From NCBI GenBank assembly GCA_027487485.1, contig JAIYDN010000048.1, positions 124,001 to 188,000 on the forward strand: a stretch of 64,000 nt of DNA, given 5' to 3'. Shown piece by piece: positions 28,465 through 38,448 of this stretch. Numbering within the stretch: position 1 is the stretch's first letter; each line of letters starts with the position of its first letter. The translations under genes were made by a program, and so were the position numbers. The DNA comes from Planctomycetaceae bacterium (GTDB taxonomy: Bacteria; Planctomycetota; Planctomycetia; Pirellulales; Pirellulaceae). The notes under the pieces were generated by a model. The model saw only the letters and a list, made by a program, of their open reading frames with translations. It did no database searches and was not told where the DNA came from.

Positions 28465-29535
28465 CTACGAGTTATCTGGCTCGTAGTCTTGCCACATCCA
28501 AACAAGTGTATCCGCAAGCGTGTGCTCAAACACTTTGGAATCGCAGTGCCTTGTGGCCTTGCTAAACAAGTACCGGTAATCATAGCCTTTGGCTTGCAGT
28601 GCAGCTGCCGTGCGTTCGTTTGCCATCACCCAGTTATGGAATGTTCCCTCCTGGTCTTTAAAGCCGTTGTCGTATTCTGACACATGGGTGAAGATACGAA
28701 GGGGCTTCTTTTCACTGTTCTCGATCAGCTTCATGCTCGAGTGATATTCCCAAGCGCCCAGGGGATAGACCGCTTCTTCAGGTGCATCATCATCCTGTTG
28801 ATCCACAAAAGTCCCAGAGTACGTTATCAATCGTCGAAACAGATCTGGACGAAACCAGCCCATTGTCAACGCTGCGGCACCACCCGAACTGCACCCCATC
28901 GCTCCTTTGCCCCAAGGGTCTTTGGTAAACGCGATGTTTGGGAAAGACTTTTTGATCTCCGCGTTGGCTAGAACGGCCGGCAAAACTTCTTCATCGATAA
29001 AACGAGCAAGACGATCGGACATCGTGTCGTACTCGAGCCCACGCTGGCTTCCCTTGCTATCGTCCCCTCCGTTTTCAACCGCGATGGCGATAAACGCAGG
29101 CAGCTTGCGTTTTCCAGGCTTGTCCGTCGTTAGATTATCCAGCGCATTTCGGACCAGAGCCAAATTGCTTGGCCCATCATGCATCACAAGGATAGGGGCC
29201 TTGGTGCCGTCGCGATAGGCTGCCGGGATATACACAAAGATCTTGCGTTCTTTGCGAATGGATTTCCTGGGCTCCAAAGTCGAATCGTCGCCTCGGAATA
29301 TCTTGCTGTCCGACAAACGCATCGCGAATTCAAAATACTTCCCTTTTGGATTGCCTTGATCCTTCAGGTCCGGATCGATCATGTACTCAGGACCGATTAC
29401 CGATGAGCCATTACCCTCGGCTTTCGAAAGAGAACTGTCACGTTCATCCCCCGACACGTCTGTTGCATCGAGCCCGAACAGACAACCAACGGTAAGAACA
29501 AAAAGGAAAAACAATTGACCTTGGAATGAAGACAT
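28465..29535 (-). CDS. Secreted enterochelin-esterase-like hydrolase
   Basis: 356 residues with a signal peptide (LFFLFVLTVGCLFGLDA). The pattern RKERKIFVYIPAAYRDGTKA, then PILVMHDGPSN, matches IroE/Fes-type esterases. Nucleophile elbow GAMGCSSGGAAALTMGWF holds the serine, with a candidate acid in HVSEYDNGFKD and histidine in SKATRHCDSKVFE. The ATG at 29535 is preferred since it begins the signal peptide; an upstream ATG adds 22 hydrophilic residues. Substrate unknown. It converges with flgB. Confidence 0.8.
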   Translation of the reverse strand: MSSFQGQLFFLFVLTVGCLFGLDATDVSGDERDSSLSKAEGNGSSVIGPEYMIDPDLKDQGNPKGKYFEFAMRLSDSKIFRGDDSTLEPRKSIRKERKIFVYIPAAYRDGTKAPILVMHDGPSNLALVRNALDNLTTDKPGKRKLPAFIAIAVENGGDDSKGSQRGLEYDTMSDRLARFIDEEVLPAVLANAEIKKSFPNIAFTKDPWGKGAMGCSSGGAAALTMGWFRPDLFRRLITYSGTFVDQQDDDAPEEAVYPLGAWEYHSSMKLIENSEKKPLRIFTHVSEYDNGFKDQEGTFHNWVMANERTAAALQAKGYDYRYLFSKATRHCDSKVFEHTLADTLVWMWQDYEPDNS

Positions 29536-29971
29536 TATGCTGCACTTGAAAAGAGGAGAGCGGAAATTTGTGTGCTCACTATTGTACCATCCATTTTTCA
29601 TGACGTTTTAGACTTATGCATACACCTTGGAACGATACTCCTTGCATTTCATTGGTGCATCTTGCACTGCGCCACGACACATGTTTCGCGTGGGAGACTC
29701 CCTGTGGCCAACACTCATAGACACATAGCGCGACTATTAGACACACTTGTCTACGTGCGGCAACGGAAGTGCATTTCTTATTTCTTACCGCATTCTCATG
29801 CTAAAGACTGGATATTGCAACTTCATGGCAGCTTGGCATGCGTTTCGCTCTATGGCGTATCTTGCCAAGGCTCAAGTGGATGCGTGAGAAACGACTCGAA
29901 CGATCGACCGCCTTGCATGGAACCACGCGAAGGTGCGTGCAACTCTCCCATTATTGTATTGAGGCAAACGA
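29536..29971. other. Intergenic region, 436 bp
   Basis: It separates the divergent esterase and macro-domain genes and should hold both promoters. An open frame over 29572-29982 shows no family features and odd composition, so it is not called. No clear hairpin or promoter consensus stands out. Confidence 0.5.
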
Positions 29972-30460
29972 ATGATTCATGAAGTCAGCGGTGATATCCT
30001 ACTTTCCAATGCACAAGCAATTGCACACGGTGTTGCTCCGAACGACCACTTTGATTCTGGACTAGCGCTGGCTCTTCGTGAGAAGTGGCCATCCATGGCC
30101 AAGGACTTTCGCCACTTCGCTCACCAGTCACATCCCAAGTCCGGTGAAATTTGGATGTGGGGCGGGACAGGAGGAGCCAGAATTTTCAATCTGATGACTC
30201 AAGAGGGAGACCACAATCACGGCTCCAGGCCTGGTAAAGCCTCACTCGCCAACGTAAACCATTGCTTGCGTCGCCTGCGCCATCAGCTCGAATCGGAGAA
30301 GATCACAAGCGTGGCGTTGCCCGCCTTAGCAACCGGCGTTGGTGGGCTTGCATGGGCAGACGTGAAGCCACTGATCGAACAGCACCTTGGCGATCTCAGC
30401 ATTCCCGTTTACGTGTATACAACGTACCATGCTGGGGTGAAAGCCGTCGAAAACGAATGA
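29972..30460 (+). CDS. Macro-domain protein (ADP-ribose binding, Poa1p/TARG1-like)
   Basis: 162 residues. EVSGDILLSNAQAIAHGVAP is the first ADP-ribose-binding loop, followed by DSGLALALREKWP, which resembles the G-x-G-I-A-L-Q pattern of Poa1p/TARG1/DarG macro domains. The second loop is LPALATGVGGLAWADV. Such proteins remove or hydrolyse ADP-ribose, its 1''-phosphate or O-acetyl-ADP-ribose. It lies 16 bp before ackA and is probably co-transcribed with ackA and xfp. No ADP-ribosylating toxin is visible nearby, so a metabolic role is more likely than a DarTG module. Confidence 0.85.
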   Translation: MIHEVSGDILLSNAQAIAHGVAPNDHFDSGLALALREKWPSMAKDFRHFAHQSHPKSGEIWMWGGTGGARIFNLMTQEGDHNHGSRPGKASLANVNHCLRRLRHQLESEKITSVALPALATGVGGLAWADVKPLIEQHLGDLSIPVYVYTTYHAGVKAVENE

Positions 30461-30476
30461 GTCCTTGGGAGAACAC

Positions 30477-31616
30477 ATGAACAGCGCGACACCACGATCA
30501 GCAAGGGTACTGGTGCTCAACGCGGGCTCATCCACGCTAAAGTATGCGATTTTCGAAGAATCACGCCTTGTCGAGTCCGCGACGCTGGAAATGGTCGGAA
30601 CGACAACGATTCAAAAAGCCGTACACTCCTTGTGCGTTCGCAAGACTCTCCTTCCAGTCGATATCATTGCGTACCGCGTGGTGCACGGTGGTGCCGACTT
30701 GATATCGCCGATAGAAGTTACATCTGGGGTGGTCGAAAAACTGAAATCGACCATCCACCTAGCGCCGCTCCATCAAAAGCCAGCCATCGAAGCCATGGAA
30801 ACAGCCATGACCGTCGCACCAACGGCGTTTCATGCAGCCTGCTTCGATACGGCTTTTCATGCGACCATGCCAGCGGAGGAAAAGCGTTTTGCTCTTCCGC
30901 GAGAGATGTACGATCTGGGGATTCGGCGATTTGGATTCCATGGACTGTCGTATGAATCGATTGTTCGCCAGCTACCGACGTTATCGGTTCGGGCTGCCCA
31001 GGGACGAACCGTGGTCTGCCACCTTGGTAATGGCGCCAGCCTATGCGGCATGGTTGGCAGCCAAAGCAAGACGACCACCATGAGCTTTACACCTCAAGAT
31101 GGATTGATCATGGGGACGCGTGCCGGACGCTTAGATTCGGGTGTGATCCTGCATCTCTTACAAAACAACTACAGCGCCCAAGATATTCAGCAGATCCTTA
31201 CCAAGCAGTCCGGTTTGCTTGGAATTTCTTCGGTAAGCAGCGACATGCGCGAACTGATGCGACGATCACCTGAGCACTTTGAATCGCGTCAGGCGATAAC
31301 CATGTTTTGCAACAGCGTTGCGCGGGAGATCGCTTCCGCTGCCACATTCATCGGCGGACTGGACGCTCTTGTTTTCACAGCCGGCATCGGAGAGAACTGC
31401 GAATGGGTCCGAAGCCAAGTTGTGAAGAAGCTCGCTTGGATCGGCGGCGAGTTGGACGAAGCTAAAAATCAAGCCAACGCGACGCAGCTCCATACGTCAT
31501 CGAGCTCATTCGAGATCCTACGTGTCGCGACCGACGAACAATCGATCATCGCCGAACACGCAAGAACCATTTGGAACCACGTTAAGTCACTTGTAACGAA
31601 ACATACCGATGAATAA
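30477..31616 (+). CDS. ackA: Acetate kinase
   Basis: 379 residues. [17 protein letters not shown] (phosphate-1), [60 protein letters not shown] (adenosine region), [19 protein letters not shown] and [13 protein letters not shown] all match AckA. It makes acetate and ATP from acetyl-phosphate and ADP. The ATG at 30477 is chosen since GGGAG lies about 8 bases before it; an in-frame TTG at 30465 is less likely. It overlaps the phosphoketolase start by 8 bp, so the two enzymes form one route. Confidence 0.95.
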   Translation: MNSATPRSARVLVLNAGSSTLKYAIFEESRLVESATLEMVGTTTIQKAVHSLCVRKTLLPVDIIAYRVVHGGADLISPIEVTSGVVEKLKSTIHLAPLHQKPAIEAMETAMTVAPTAFHAACFDTAFHATMPAEEKRFALPREMYDLGIRRFGFHGLSYESIVRQLPTLSVRAAQGRTVVCHLGNGASLCGMVGSQSKTTTMSFTPQDGLIMGTRAGRLDSGVILHLLQNNYSAQDIQQILTKQSGLLGISSVSSDMRELMRRSPEHFESRQAITMFCNSVAREIASAATFIGGLDALVFTAGIGENCEWVRSQVVKKLAWIGGELDEAKNQANATQLHTSSSSFEILRVATDEQSIIAEHARTIWNHVKSLVTKHTDE

Positions 31617-34002
31617 TAAAGCGACCCACGAAACCAAGACCGAAGAAATGAACGATTCCTTCAATCAGGAGCTGGCCAGAATCGATGCCTATTGGCGAGC
31701 GGCCAACTACCTGTCGGTGGGCCAAATTTATCTTCTCGATAATCCGCTCTTGAAAGAGCCACTTCAGCGGGAGCACATTAAACCTAGGCTGCTGGGTCAC
31801 TGGGGAACCACACCTGGCCTGAATTTCATTTACGCTCACTTGAATCGCGTTATCCGACATCGCGACTTGAATATGTTGTTGATCTGTGGTCCGGGGCACG
31901 GGGGACCTGGCATCGTCGCCAACGTTTACCTGGAGGGAACCTATACCGAGTTCTACCCGAACATCACTCAAGACGCTTCTGGCATGCAAAAGCTGTTCAA
32001 GCAGTTCAGTTTTCCGGGCGGGATCCCATCCCATGTCGCTCCCGAAACTCCTGGTTCCATCCATGAAGGGGGCGAACTGGGTTACGCTCTATCGCATGCA
32101 TTTGGAGCCGCATTCGATAACCCAGATCTGATCGTGGCCGCGATCGTTGGGGACGGAGAAGCCGAAACCGGACCACTTGCGACGGGTTGGCACGGAAACA
32201 AGTTCCTGAACCCAATTCGCGATGGGGCTGTTTTGCCGATATTGCACTTGAACGGCTATAAGATTGCGAATCCAACCTTGCTTTCAATCATCCCAGAACA
32301 TGAACTGAAATCGATGCTAGTCGGTTTCGGTTACGATCCTATCTTTGTAACGGGATCCGACCCAGCGCTCGTTCACCGGGCCATGGCCAACGCGGTGGAT
32401 CGCTGCATCGAGACCATTCACGACATATGGGGCACGTATCGAAACGGCGCACCCATGTCGCGTCCGATTTGGCCCATGATTGTAATGAGGACTCCCAAAG
32501 GCTGGACCTGTCCCAAAGAGATCGATGGGAAACCGGCGGAGGGATCTTGGCGCTCGCACCAGGTGCCCATGAGCGACGCTCGGAAACCAGAACATGTCAT
32601 CGTGCTCGAGAACTGGCTCCGAAGCTATCGCCCTGAAGAACTGTTTGATGAATCAGGTCGCCTGAACCGCGACCTAGAAGCGTTGGCACCCACCGGACCC
32701 AAACGCATGGGCATGAACCCTCATACCAATGGCGGACTTTTGCTGCGTGAACTGAAGTTGCCGGAACTGAAGCAGTTTGAGTTTCCGATCCAATCACCCG
32801 GCTCGCAGGAAGCTGAATCGACGGCCGTGCAAGGAAAGTACATCGCGTCGGTCATGGCCGAAAACATGGCTACCGAAAACTTCCGCGTTTTTAGTCCTGA
32901 TGAAAATGCGTCCAACCGATGGGGCGCACTTTTCAAAGTGACCAAACGCTGCTTGATCGACCCGGTTCCTGCTAACGCGGACGACGTTGCGCCAGACGGT
33001 CGAGTCCTTGAAGTGCTGAGCGAACATCAATGCCAAGGCTGGCTAGAAGCGTACTTGCTGACAGGGCGTCATGGATTTTTCAACTGCTATGAAGCGTTCA
33101 TTCATATCATCGACAGCATGTTCAATCAGCATGCGAAATGGCTCAAGGTATGCCGCGATATTCCTTGGCGCAAACCGATTGCTTCGTTGAACTATTTGTT
33201 GACATCGCACGTCTGGCGGCAAGACCACAACGGCTTCTCGCACCAAGACCCCGGTTTTATCGACCATGTCGCCAATAAAAAGTCGGAAATCATACGAATC
33301 TATTTGCCACCGGACGCGAACACACTTCTTTGTGTGACCGAACATTGCCTCAAGTCCAGGAACTATGTCAATGTGATCGTGGCGGGTAAGCACCCAGCCC
33401 TGCAATGGTTTGACTTGCCAAGTGCCTATGAACATTGCCGGAAGGGCCTGAGCGTCATTCCTTGGGCAAGCACCGACGGTGGCGAGTATCCAGATGTTGT
33501 GCTCGCTTGCTGCGGGGATGTGCCGACAACCGAGATACTGGCGGCCGCACATCTGTTGCGTCAACACTTACCAGACCTACGAGTGCGATTGGTCAACGTG
33601 GTGGATTTGATGCGTTTGCAACCCGACTCGGAACACCCGCATGGTCTACCCGACGATGCATTCGATGCAATTTTTACACAAGACAAGCCGGTCATTTTTG
33701 CATTTCATGGTTATCCATCGTTGATCCATCAGTTGACGTATCGCCGACGCGGTCACAACAATATCCATGTTCGAGGCTACAAAGAAGAGGGAACCACAAC
33801 GACCCCCTTTGATATGTGTGTCTTGAATGATATTGATCGCTACAAGCTTGTGATGGATGTTATCGACCGATGCCCAGACTGCGGCCCAGCGGCATTCAAC
33901 GTCCGAGCCAAAATGCTAGAATTGCGAAAGCAACATCGTGAGCATATTCTGGTCTACGGCGACGATCCGATCGAAATTCGCGATTGGAAATGGAGCTCGT
34001 AG
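31609..34002 (+). CDS. xfp: Xylulose-5-phosphate/fructose-6-phosphate phosphoketolase
   Basis: 797 residues, the usual length. [38 protein letters not shown], then [19 protein letters not shown] (thiamine diphosphate and metal binding), [17 protein letters not shown] and [20 protein letters not shown] are characteristic of Xfp. It cleaves xylulose-5-P (and often fructose-6-P) with phosphate, giving acetyl-phosphate and glyceraldehyde-3-P (or erythrose-4-P). Cytoplasmic; its acetyl-phosphate feeds the co-transcribed acetate kinase. The ATG at 31609 overlaps ackA by 8 bp; a second ATG at 31648 is possible but would lose the overlap. Confidence 0.96.
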   Translation: MNNKATHETKTEEMNDSFNQELARIDAYWRAANYLSVGQIYLLDNPLLKEPLQREHIKPRLLGHWGTTPGLNFIYAHLNRVIRHRDLNMLLICGPGHGGPGIVANVYLEGTYTEFYPNITQDASGMQKLFKQFSFPGGIPSHVAPETPGSIHEGGELGYALSHAFGAAFDNPDLIVAAIVGDGEAETGPLATGWHGNKFLNPIRDGAVLPILHLNGYKIANPTLLSIIPEHELKSMLVGFGYDPIFVTGSDPALVHRAMANAVDRCIETIHDIWGTYRNGAPMSRPIWPMIVMRTPKGWTCPKEIDGKPAEGSWRSHQVPMSDARKPEHVIVLENWLRSYRPEELFDESGRLNRDLEALAPTGPKRMGMNPHTNGGLLLRELKLPELKQFEFPIQSPGSQEAESTAVQGKYIASVMAENMATENFRVFSPDENASNRWGALFKVTKRCLIDPVPANADDVAPDGRVLEVLSEHQCQGWLEAYLLTGRHGFFNCYEAFIHIIDSMFNQHAKWLKVCRDIPWRKPIASLNYLLTSHVWRQDHNGFSHQDPGFIDHVANKKSEIIRIYLPPDANTLLCVTEHCLKSRNYVNVIVAGKHPALQWFDLPSAYEHCRKGLSVIPWASTDGGEYPDVVLACCGDVPTTEILAAAHLLRQHLPDLRVRLVNVVDLMRLQPDSEHPHGLPDDAFDAIFTQDKPVIFAFHGYPSLIHQLTYRRRGHNNIHVRGYKEEGTTTTPFDMCVLNDIDRYKLVMDVIDRCPDCGPAAFNVRAKMLELRKQHREHILVYGDDPIEIRDWKWSS

Positions 34003-34065
34003 CATCCTGAATGGTCGGTGTTATACTGGGTGAAGTCACGATCCTTGTAACCACTGAGCCAGTTT

Positions 34066-35817
34066 ATGAAATTCACCCGTTTGGCGTTTGTAGCAATTCT
34101 ATTCTTCGCAAATCATTGCTTGTTGGGGGCAGAGAATGCTGGGGAAAGTTCGGACAAGCAGGTTGCCGAATCGTTTCGGGCTTGGTTGGACGAAGAATGC
34201 AAACGGCACCCGATGTTTGCAACTCAACAAGGCAACCGAGAATTCGACTCGCAGCTCGATGACTTGTCTCCAGAAGCTCGTGCGGAAGATGCCAAAAGAG
34301 ATCAGGATTTGCTCCTTGAGCTTTCTCAAAAATTCGATCGTTCGAAATTGTCTCGAGACACTCAGATCGATTTAGAAATCTGGGAGAGCTACATCCGCTA
34401 TCGAGCTTGGCAGTACAAGAACAGCGATGATTTTGCCAACGATCCACGGATCTATCTGGTTTATTGTTCGGATAGTGTCTTTGGGCTCTTCACGCAATCG
34501 ACACTGCCTATGCCTCGAAACATCGAAAACGCTGTTGGCCGAATTTCTCAGATTCCTAAAGTGATCGCGGCCGCTAAAGAATCGATCAAAAATCCACCCA
34601 AGATTTTGACGGAGGTTGCAATCAAGCGAACCGAAGGAGCTATCTCCTTTTATGAAAAAGACATCTTTATCCTCGCCGATCAATCGCCTCAAATCAGCTC
34701 TCTCGCAACACCATGTCGCCAAGCGGTGGAGTCGCTGAAGGATTACAAACGATTCTTGGAGACGGACGTGTTGCCTCGGTCCAACGGCGAGTGGCGAATC
34801 GGAGAAGCCAAGTTTGGCCAGAAACTTGCAATGGAACTTGATGCGGGACTGACCGCTCAAGAGGTGATCGATACAGCGGAATCAGAGGCGAATCGCGTTG
34901 AGCTTGAGATGTATTACGTGGCGAAACAGTTGTGGCATTCCGTGATCGGAAACCAGTCTTTGCCCGCAGAAGATGCTATGGGACGTCGTGAAACGATTCG
35001 CACCGTATTGGCTAAGCTCAGCAAAGATCATGGAACGTCCAAGACGCTTCTCGCTGACACTCGCAATACCGTGGCTGACATCAAGGATTTCATTCGCAAA
35101 AAGAACATTCTGACTTTGCCTGAGCCAGACCAATGCGCCATCATCGAGATGCCTGAATTCCAGCGTGGATTTTCAGCAGCCTATTTGAACCAAGCTCCAC
35201 CGCTCGATCCAAAAGCCAAGAGTCTCTACGCGATCGCACCGCCACCCTCGGATTGGCCAGAGGATCGGCAGCAAGCATTCTTCCAAGAATACAATCGCTT
35301 TATGTTGCAAGTGTTGACGATCCATGAAGCGTACCCTGGTCACTACGTGCAACTCGACTACAGCAATCGAGCCGATTCGCTGGTGCGCAAGGTGCTTGCC
35401 TCTGGCGTTTTCGCAGAGGGATGGGCGGTGTACACCGAGCAGATGATGCTGGATGAAGGTTATGGAGAAGGCGACTTGGCCCTGCGGCTTCATCAGTTGA
35501 AGTTCTACATGCGAGCTGTGTTAAACGCGATCTTGGATTATCGCATGCATTGTTCGGAGATGTCGGACGAGCAAGCATTGGCGTTGTTGGTCGATCGCGG
35601 ATTTCAAACGTCTGGTGAAGCCATCGGAAAAATCCAAAGAGCCAAACAAAGCTCTTGCCAATTGTCGACCTACTTCGTCGGTCGAACTGCTTTTTATCGT
35701 TTACGACAAAACGTCCAACGTTCGCGGGGTTCCGCGTTCCAGTTGGGCCCCTACCATGAAGAAGTCTTACTCAACGGGACTATTCCTGTGAAGTACTTGC
35801 CTGAACTTGTGAAGTAA
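34066..35817 (+). CDS. DUF885 secreted metallopeptidase-like protein
   Basis: 583 residues with a signal peptide (FTRLAFVAILFFANHCLLGA). The middle shows typical DUF885 helices; the metal site is LTIHEAYPGHYVQLDYSN (HExxH-like H-E-A-Y-P-G-H), with SGVFAEGWAVYTEQMMLDEG providing the downstream glutamate. The C-terminus FQTSGEAIGKIQRAKQSSCQ and STYFVGRT matches the family. It is expected to act as a dipeptidyl-carboxypeptidase-type or unassigned peptidase outside the cytoplasm. The ATG at 34066 starts right before the signal peptide. It follows xfp by 63 bp and may or may not share its transcript. Confidence 0.85.
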   Translation: MKFTRLAFVAILFFANHCLLGAENAGESSDKQVAESFRAWLDEECKRHPMFATQQGNREFDSQLDDLSPEARAEDAKRDQDLLLELSQKFDRSKLSRDTQIDLEIWESYIRYRAWQYKNSDDFANDPRIYLVYCSDSVFGLFTQSTLPMPRNIENAVGRISQIPKVIAAAKESIKNPPKILTEVAIKRTEGAISFYEKDIFILADQSPQISSLATPCRQAVESLKDYKRFLETDVLPRSNGEWRIGEAKFGQKLAMELDAGLTAQEVIDTAESEANRVELEMYYVAKQLWHSVIGNQSLPAEDAMGRRETIRTVLAKLSKDHGTSKTLLADTRNTVADIKDFIRKKNILTLPEPDQCAIIEMPEFQRGFSAAYLNQAPPLDPKAKSLYAIAPPPSDWPEDRQQAFFQEYNRFMLQVLTIHEAYPGHYVQLDYSNRADSLVRKVLASGVFAEGWAVYTEQMMLDEGYGEGDLALRLHQLKFYMRAVLNAILDYRMHCSEMSDEQALALLVDRGFQTSGEAIGKIQRAKQSSCQLSTYFVGRTAFYRLRQNVQRSRGSAFQLGPYHEEVLLNGTIPVKYLPELVK

Positions 35818-35885
35818 TGTCGTCTTGAACTTCCGCGGTGCAAGCAATCACCAACCATGGATTAAAAAATGCGATGCAGTTGTTA

Positions 35886-36917
35886 TTACCAAACGAACGA
35901 AGCAACTAATCGGAATCCATGCCACTGAGTGTCAGAACGGAAAACCGGATTCGGACCTCCGTTAATAGACGTGTTACGACTTTGCTCTAGTACCATTGCA
36001 AGATCGGATGCGACCAACCCTTGATAGCCTGAGTAAATGGAAATGGATTTGGTTAACCCAAGGGACCCGCCAAGCTGCAAGTCCAACAATTGCGACGTAA
36101 AGTTGTCATCTGCAGTTGAAAAGAGACTGGCGCCGGTGGATGGTTCGGTCGCTCTAGCGAAACCACCTGTGTTGTTTGCTAACACCGCCCACTTGCAGGA
36201 ACCAAAAATACGGCCATAGCCATTCGAGACCAAGACCCCTTCGACCCCAAGTTGCCCACCAGCCATCGCATTCTCGTACCATGAAAAGAGCCCAATTTTG
36301 GTGGTAGGAGTGGAGGCAGGGTCGATGATGTCGTATATCTCATCGACTTCGAAGTACCGAAACCCCCCTATTAAGCGGACACGCATCGGCGTTCGATAGA
36401 TCATGTTCGCCTCGAAGCTGCGAACTTGCGAAATATGAAAAAGGCCATAAGACGGACCTGGATCGACTAACGTCCCCTGAAAGAAAATTGGCCGGACCGG
36501 CGATGCCGTCAAGGTTTGTTCCGCATTCATGTCACTTGCCTGGAAAAAGCGCATTTGGAAGTCAAGTGGCGTTTGGCTGGGAACATTAAAGAAATTTACG
36601 GTCAAGTCGAGCCCCTTGCCCATGGATCCTTGCAACTGATCCGCATCGGAAAGCACATTCACGGTTTGATCGACCGCTAGAACCTGCGAATCGGGCCTAG
36701 AGCGACGAAGCCAAATTCCACCGACGTCAAATCCCCAGACGGGCGCTAACCTTTCTGGCAAGGCGGAGTCCAAAGATGCATGATTGCTCATCGATGGCGT
36801 CGATTCGACCCGGTAGCTTTCCCAGGGGGATTGTCCAAAGACGCTCATGGCAGAGCCGCAGAACGCTGCTATGCTTCCTAGCAAAATCGTGAGTTTGCGA
36901 ATTCCGCACCTGTCCAT
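35886..36917 (-). CDS. BBP7-type outer membrane beta-barrel protein
   Basis: 343 residues from the ATG at 36917. Signal peptide (ILLGSIAAFCGSAMSVFGQ), then LAPVWGFDVGGIWLRRS, the start of planctomycete BBP7 proteins, and alternating strands such as MRVRLIGGFRYFEVDEIYDI and AMAGGQLGVEGVLVS. The protein ends in WHGFRLVASFVW; a terminal aromatic residue is typical for outer-membrane barrels. Probable outer-membrane porin-like or structural protein; function unknown. Monocistronic between convergent and unrelated neighbours. Confidence 0.8.
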   Translation of the reverse strand: MDRCGIRKLTILLGSIAAFCGSAMSVFGQSPWESYRVESTPSMSNHASLDSALPERLAPVWGFDVGGIWLRRSRPDSQVLAVDQTVNVLSDADQLQGSMGKGLDLTVNFFNVPSQTPLDFQMRFFQASDMNAEQTLTASPVRPIFFQGTLVDPGPSYGLFHISQVRSFEANMIYRTPMRVRLIGGFRYFEVDEIYDIIDPASTPTTKIGLFSWYENAMAGGQLGVEGVLVSNGYGRIFGSCKWAVLANNTGGFARATEPSTGASLFSTADDNFTSQLLDLQLGGSLGLTKSISIYSGYQGLVASDLAMVLEQSRNTSINGGPNPVFRSDTQWHGFRLVASFVW

Positions 36918-37096
36918 ACCGACGCCTCCCTGCGCTGCTGGCAAATGATTGCCGGTAGTGAAAAGCCGGCATTCTTAGACTTTTCGGCACAATTCAACTC
37001 TGAATCGAGCAAAGCAGCTATGCGGTAGCATGATCGGAACAGACGGCAAAGTCCTTACCCCGTTGGCCCTGTCGTTAACCATAATTTACGAGGTGT

Positions 37097-38074
37097 TTAT
37101 AAGCCCAGTTCTTTTTTACTAAACTCATCAGCAACGAATCCAGATCCTTTCGTGTCCACGCCGATGGTGATAGCATTGGATGTGTTGTCTAAGTTAACAA
37201 ACGCAGCATACGCATTTGTTGTAGCACTGTCTTTCTCTACGATGACACAAAGTTCTAAAGCTTTCTTGTCAACATGCTGCCATGCTTCCGTTGCATTGTT
37301 CCAACGCGAAAATCGGTTGGTTTTCCAAGCATCGTGGTCGAAAACTATCTTTAGAACCTTGTCTTTGGGATGGGAAGTTTTCCAGGCCTTCGCAACTCGC
37401 GTCCGCAACGATTCCAAATCCGATCCGGAATAGGTCTCGACTGGAACCTTGGGAACGGGCTTGACTGCGGCGCGAAGTGCCTGCTCTTTTTCAGCTAAGT
37501 CAGCTTTGATTTCCGTGACCTCTTGTGAGATTTTGATTGCATTCGCATCTTTGTCACCATTGAACGCGACTAGGATCGTGATCATCCATTCCGCCTGTTC
37601 GACTTCATGCATGGCTATCTTATAGTAGCCTGGAGTCTTCTCTTTCTCAGCGTCCTGCGCATTCTCTTTTATCTTCTTGAGGCAATCCTGGTAGCGATTC
37701 TGGAATGAGGACGCAAAGTCTTTTGCCCCATCAATGAATGTTCCGATGCCAAGCGTGGCAGTCTTGGAGGCACTTTGAACTCGTTTCCCGAGATCGGACT
37801 TCTCGTCAATCTCTTTCTTGTACTTCTGATAGATGGATTGCATTCGCTTAACGTCTACTGAGTAGCTTCGGACGATTGCTACGAATTCGTCAGGAGATTG
37901 GTCTGCCTTATCCCAAGCATGGTTGTAGACTTTCCCGATTCGATTGAGCTCGGTAAGTTCAGCTTCCAAATTCTGAGCATTTGCGTTTCCCCTAAGCGAA
38001 GTCAGAATTACCATTAGGAGCGTGAAACTTTTCAGGCAGTACGCAAATTGTCGATTCACGGGTGATCTTCGCAT
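37097..38074 (-). CDS. Secreted protein of unknown function
   Basis: 325 residues with a signal peptide (FTLLMVILTSLRGNANA). The first ~200 residues are charged, helix-rich and lysine-rich (EIDEKSDLGKRVQSASKTAT). The last ~120 residues read as a small alpha/beta domain: RTRVAKAWKTSHPKDKVLKI, then RWNNATEAWQHVDKKALEL and VVEKDSATTNAYAAF-like strands. I have no named family; the C-terminal domain vaguely resembles proteins seen in other planctomycetes, but that is from memory. ATG at 38074. Divergent from the small membrane protein at 38224. Confidence 0.55.
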   Translation of the reverse strand: MRRSPVNRQFAYCLKSFTLLMVILTSLRGNANAQNLEAELTELNRIGKVYNHAWDKADQSPDEFVAIVRSYSVDVKRMQSIYQKYKKEIDEKSDLGKRVQSASKTATLGIGTFIDGAKDFASSFQNRYQDCLKKIKENAQDAEKEKTPGYYKIAMHEVEQAEWMITILVAFNGDKDANAIKISQEVTEIKADLAEKEQALRAAVKPVPKVPVETYSGSDLESLRTRVAKAWKTSHPKDKVLKIVFDHDAWKTNRFSRWNNATEAWQHVDKKALELCVIVEKDSATTNAYAAFVNLDNTSNAITIGVDTKGSGFVADEFSKKELGL

Positions 38075-38223
38075 TCTATGGTTTTGTGTAAAAACAAGTT
38101 CGTCGATTTACGGGAAGCTTAGCCCCAAATGACCAAAACGTCGAAGAAACCTCGCGAAGTTTGTGATTCTCGTTGTTGGTATTTCTGGTTTTAATGATTT
38201 TTCAACAATGCAGATTCGAGATC

Positions 38224-38439
38224 ATGAAGAAATTACTTAGTTCCCTTCCAACCGCGGTCCTATTGGTTCTTTTGATCGGGCTTGTTGGAGCATACAGAGC
38301 GATTTCTCAACGGCAGAGGGTAAATTCACGCGCTGCCGAAATCAAGCTTCGGCAAGATGTCTCGAACACCATCAGCGACTTGAAGATTAGCTTGCCACCG
38401 CTTTCGGAAGCGGCTTCGGAACGCAACGATTCGAGGTAA
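38224..38439 (+). CDS. Small single-pass membrane protein, unknown
   Basis: 71 residues. One membrane segment near the N-terminus (LPTAVLLVLLIGLVGAYRA) is followed by a charged tail (SRAAEIKLRQDVSNTISDL). The ATG at 38224 begins with MKKLL and is preferred over an upstream frame extension. The next gene starts 9 bp later, with GAGGTAA at the junction as a ribosome-binding site, so the two are likely co-translated. No family recognised. Confidence 0.55.
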   Translation: MKKLLSSLPTAVLLVLLIGLVGAYRAISQRQRVNSRAAEIKLRQDVSNTISDLKISLPPLSEAASERNDSR

Positions 38440-38448
38440 TGGCGAAAC

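Noticed and set aside
29572-29982. 136-codon open frame on the plus strand
   Set aside because: It overlaps the start of the macro-domain gene, has Cys/His-rich random-looking composition and no family pattern.
29972-30460. DarTG-type toxin-antitoxin module
   Set aside because: The macro domain resembles DarG-type folds, but no DarT-like ADP-ribosyltransferase is adjacent, and the operon partners are metabolic.
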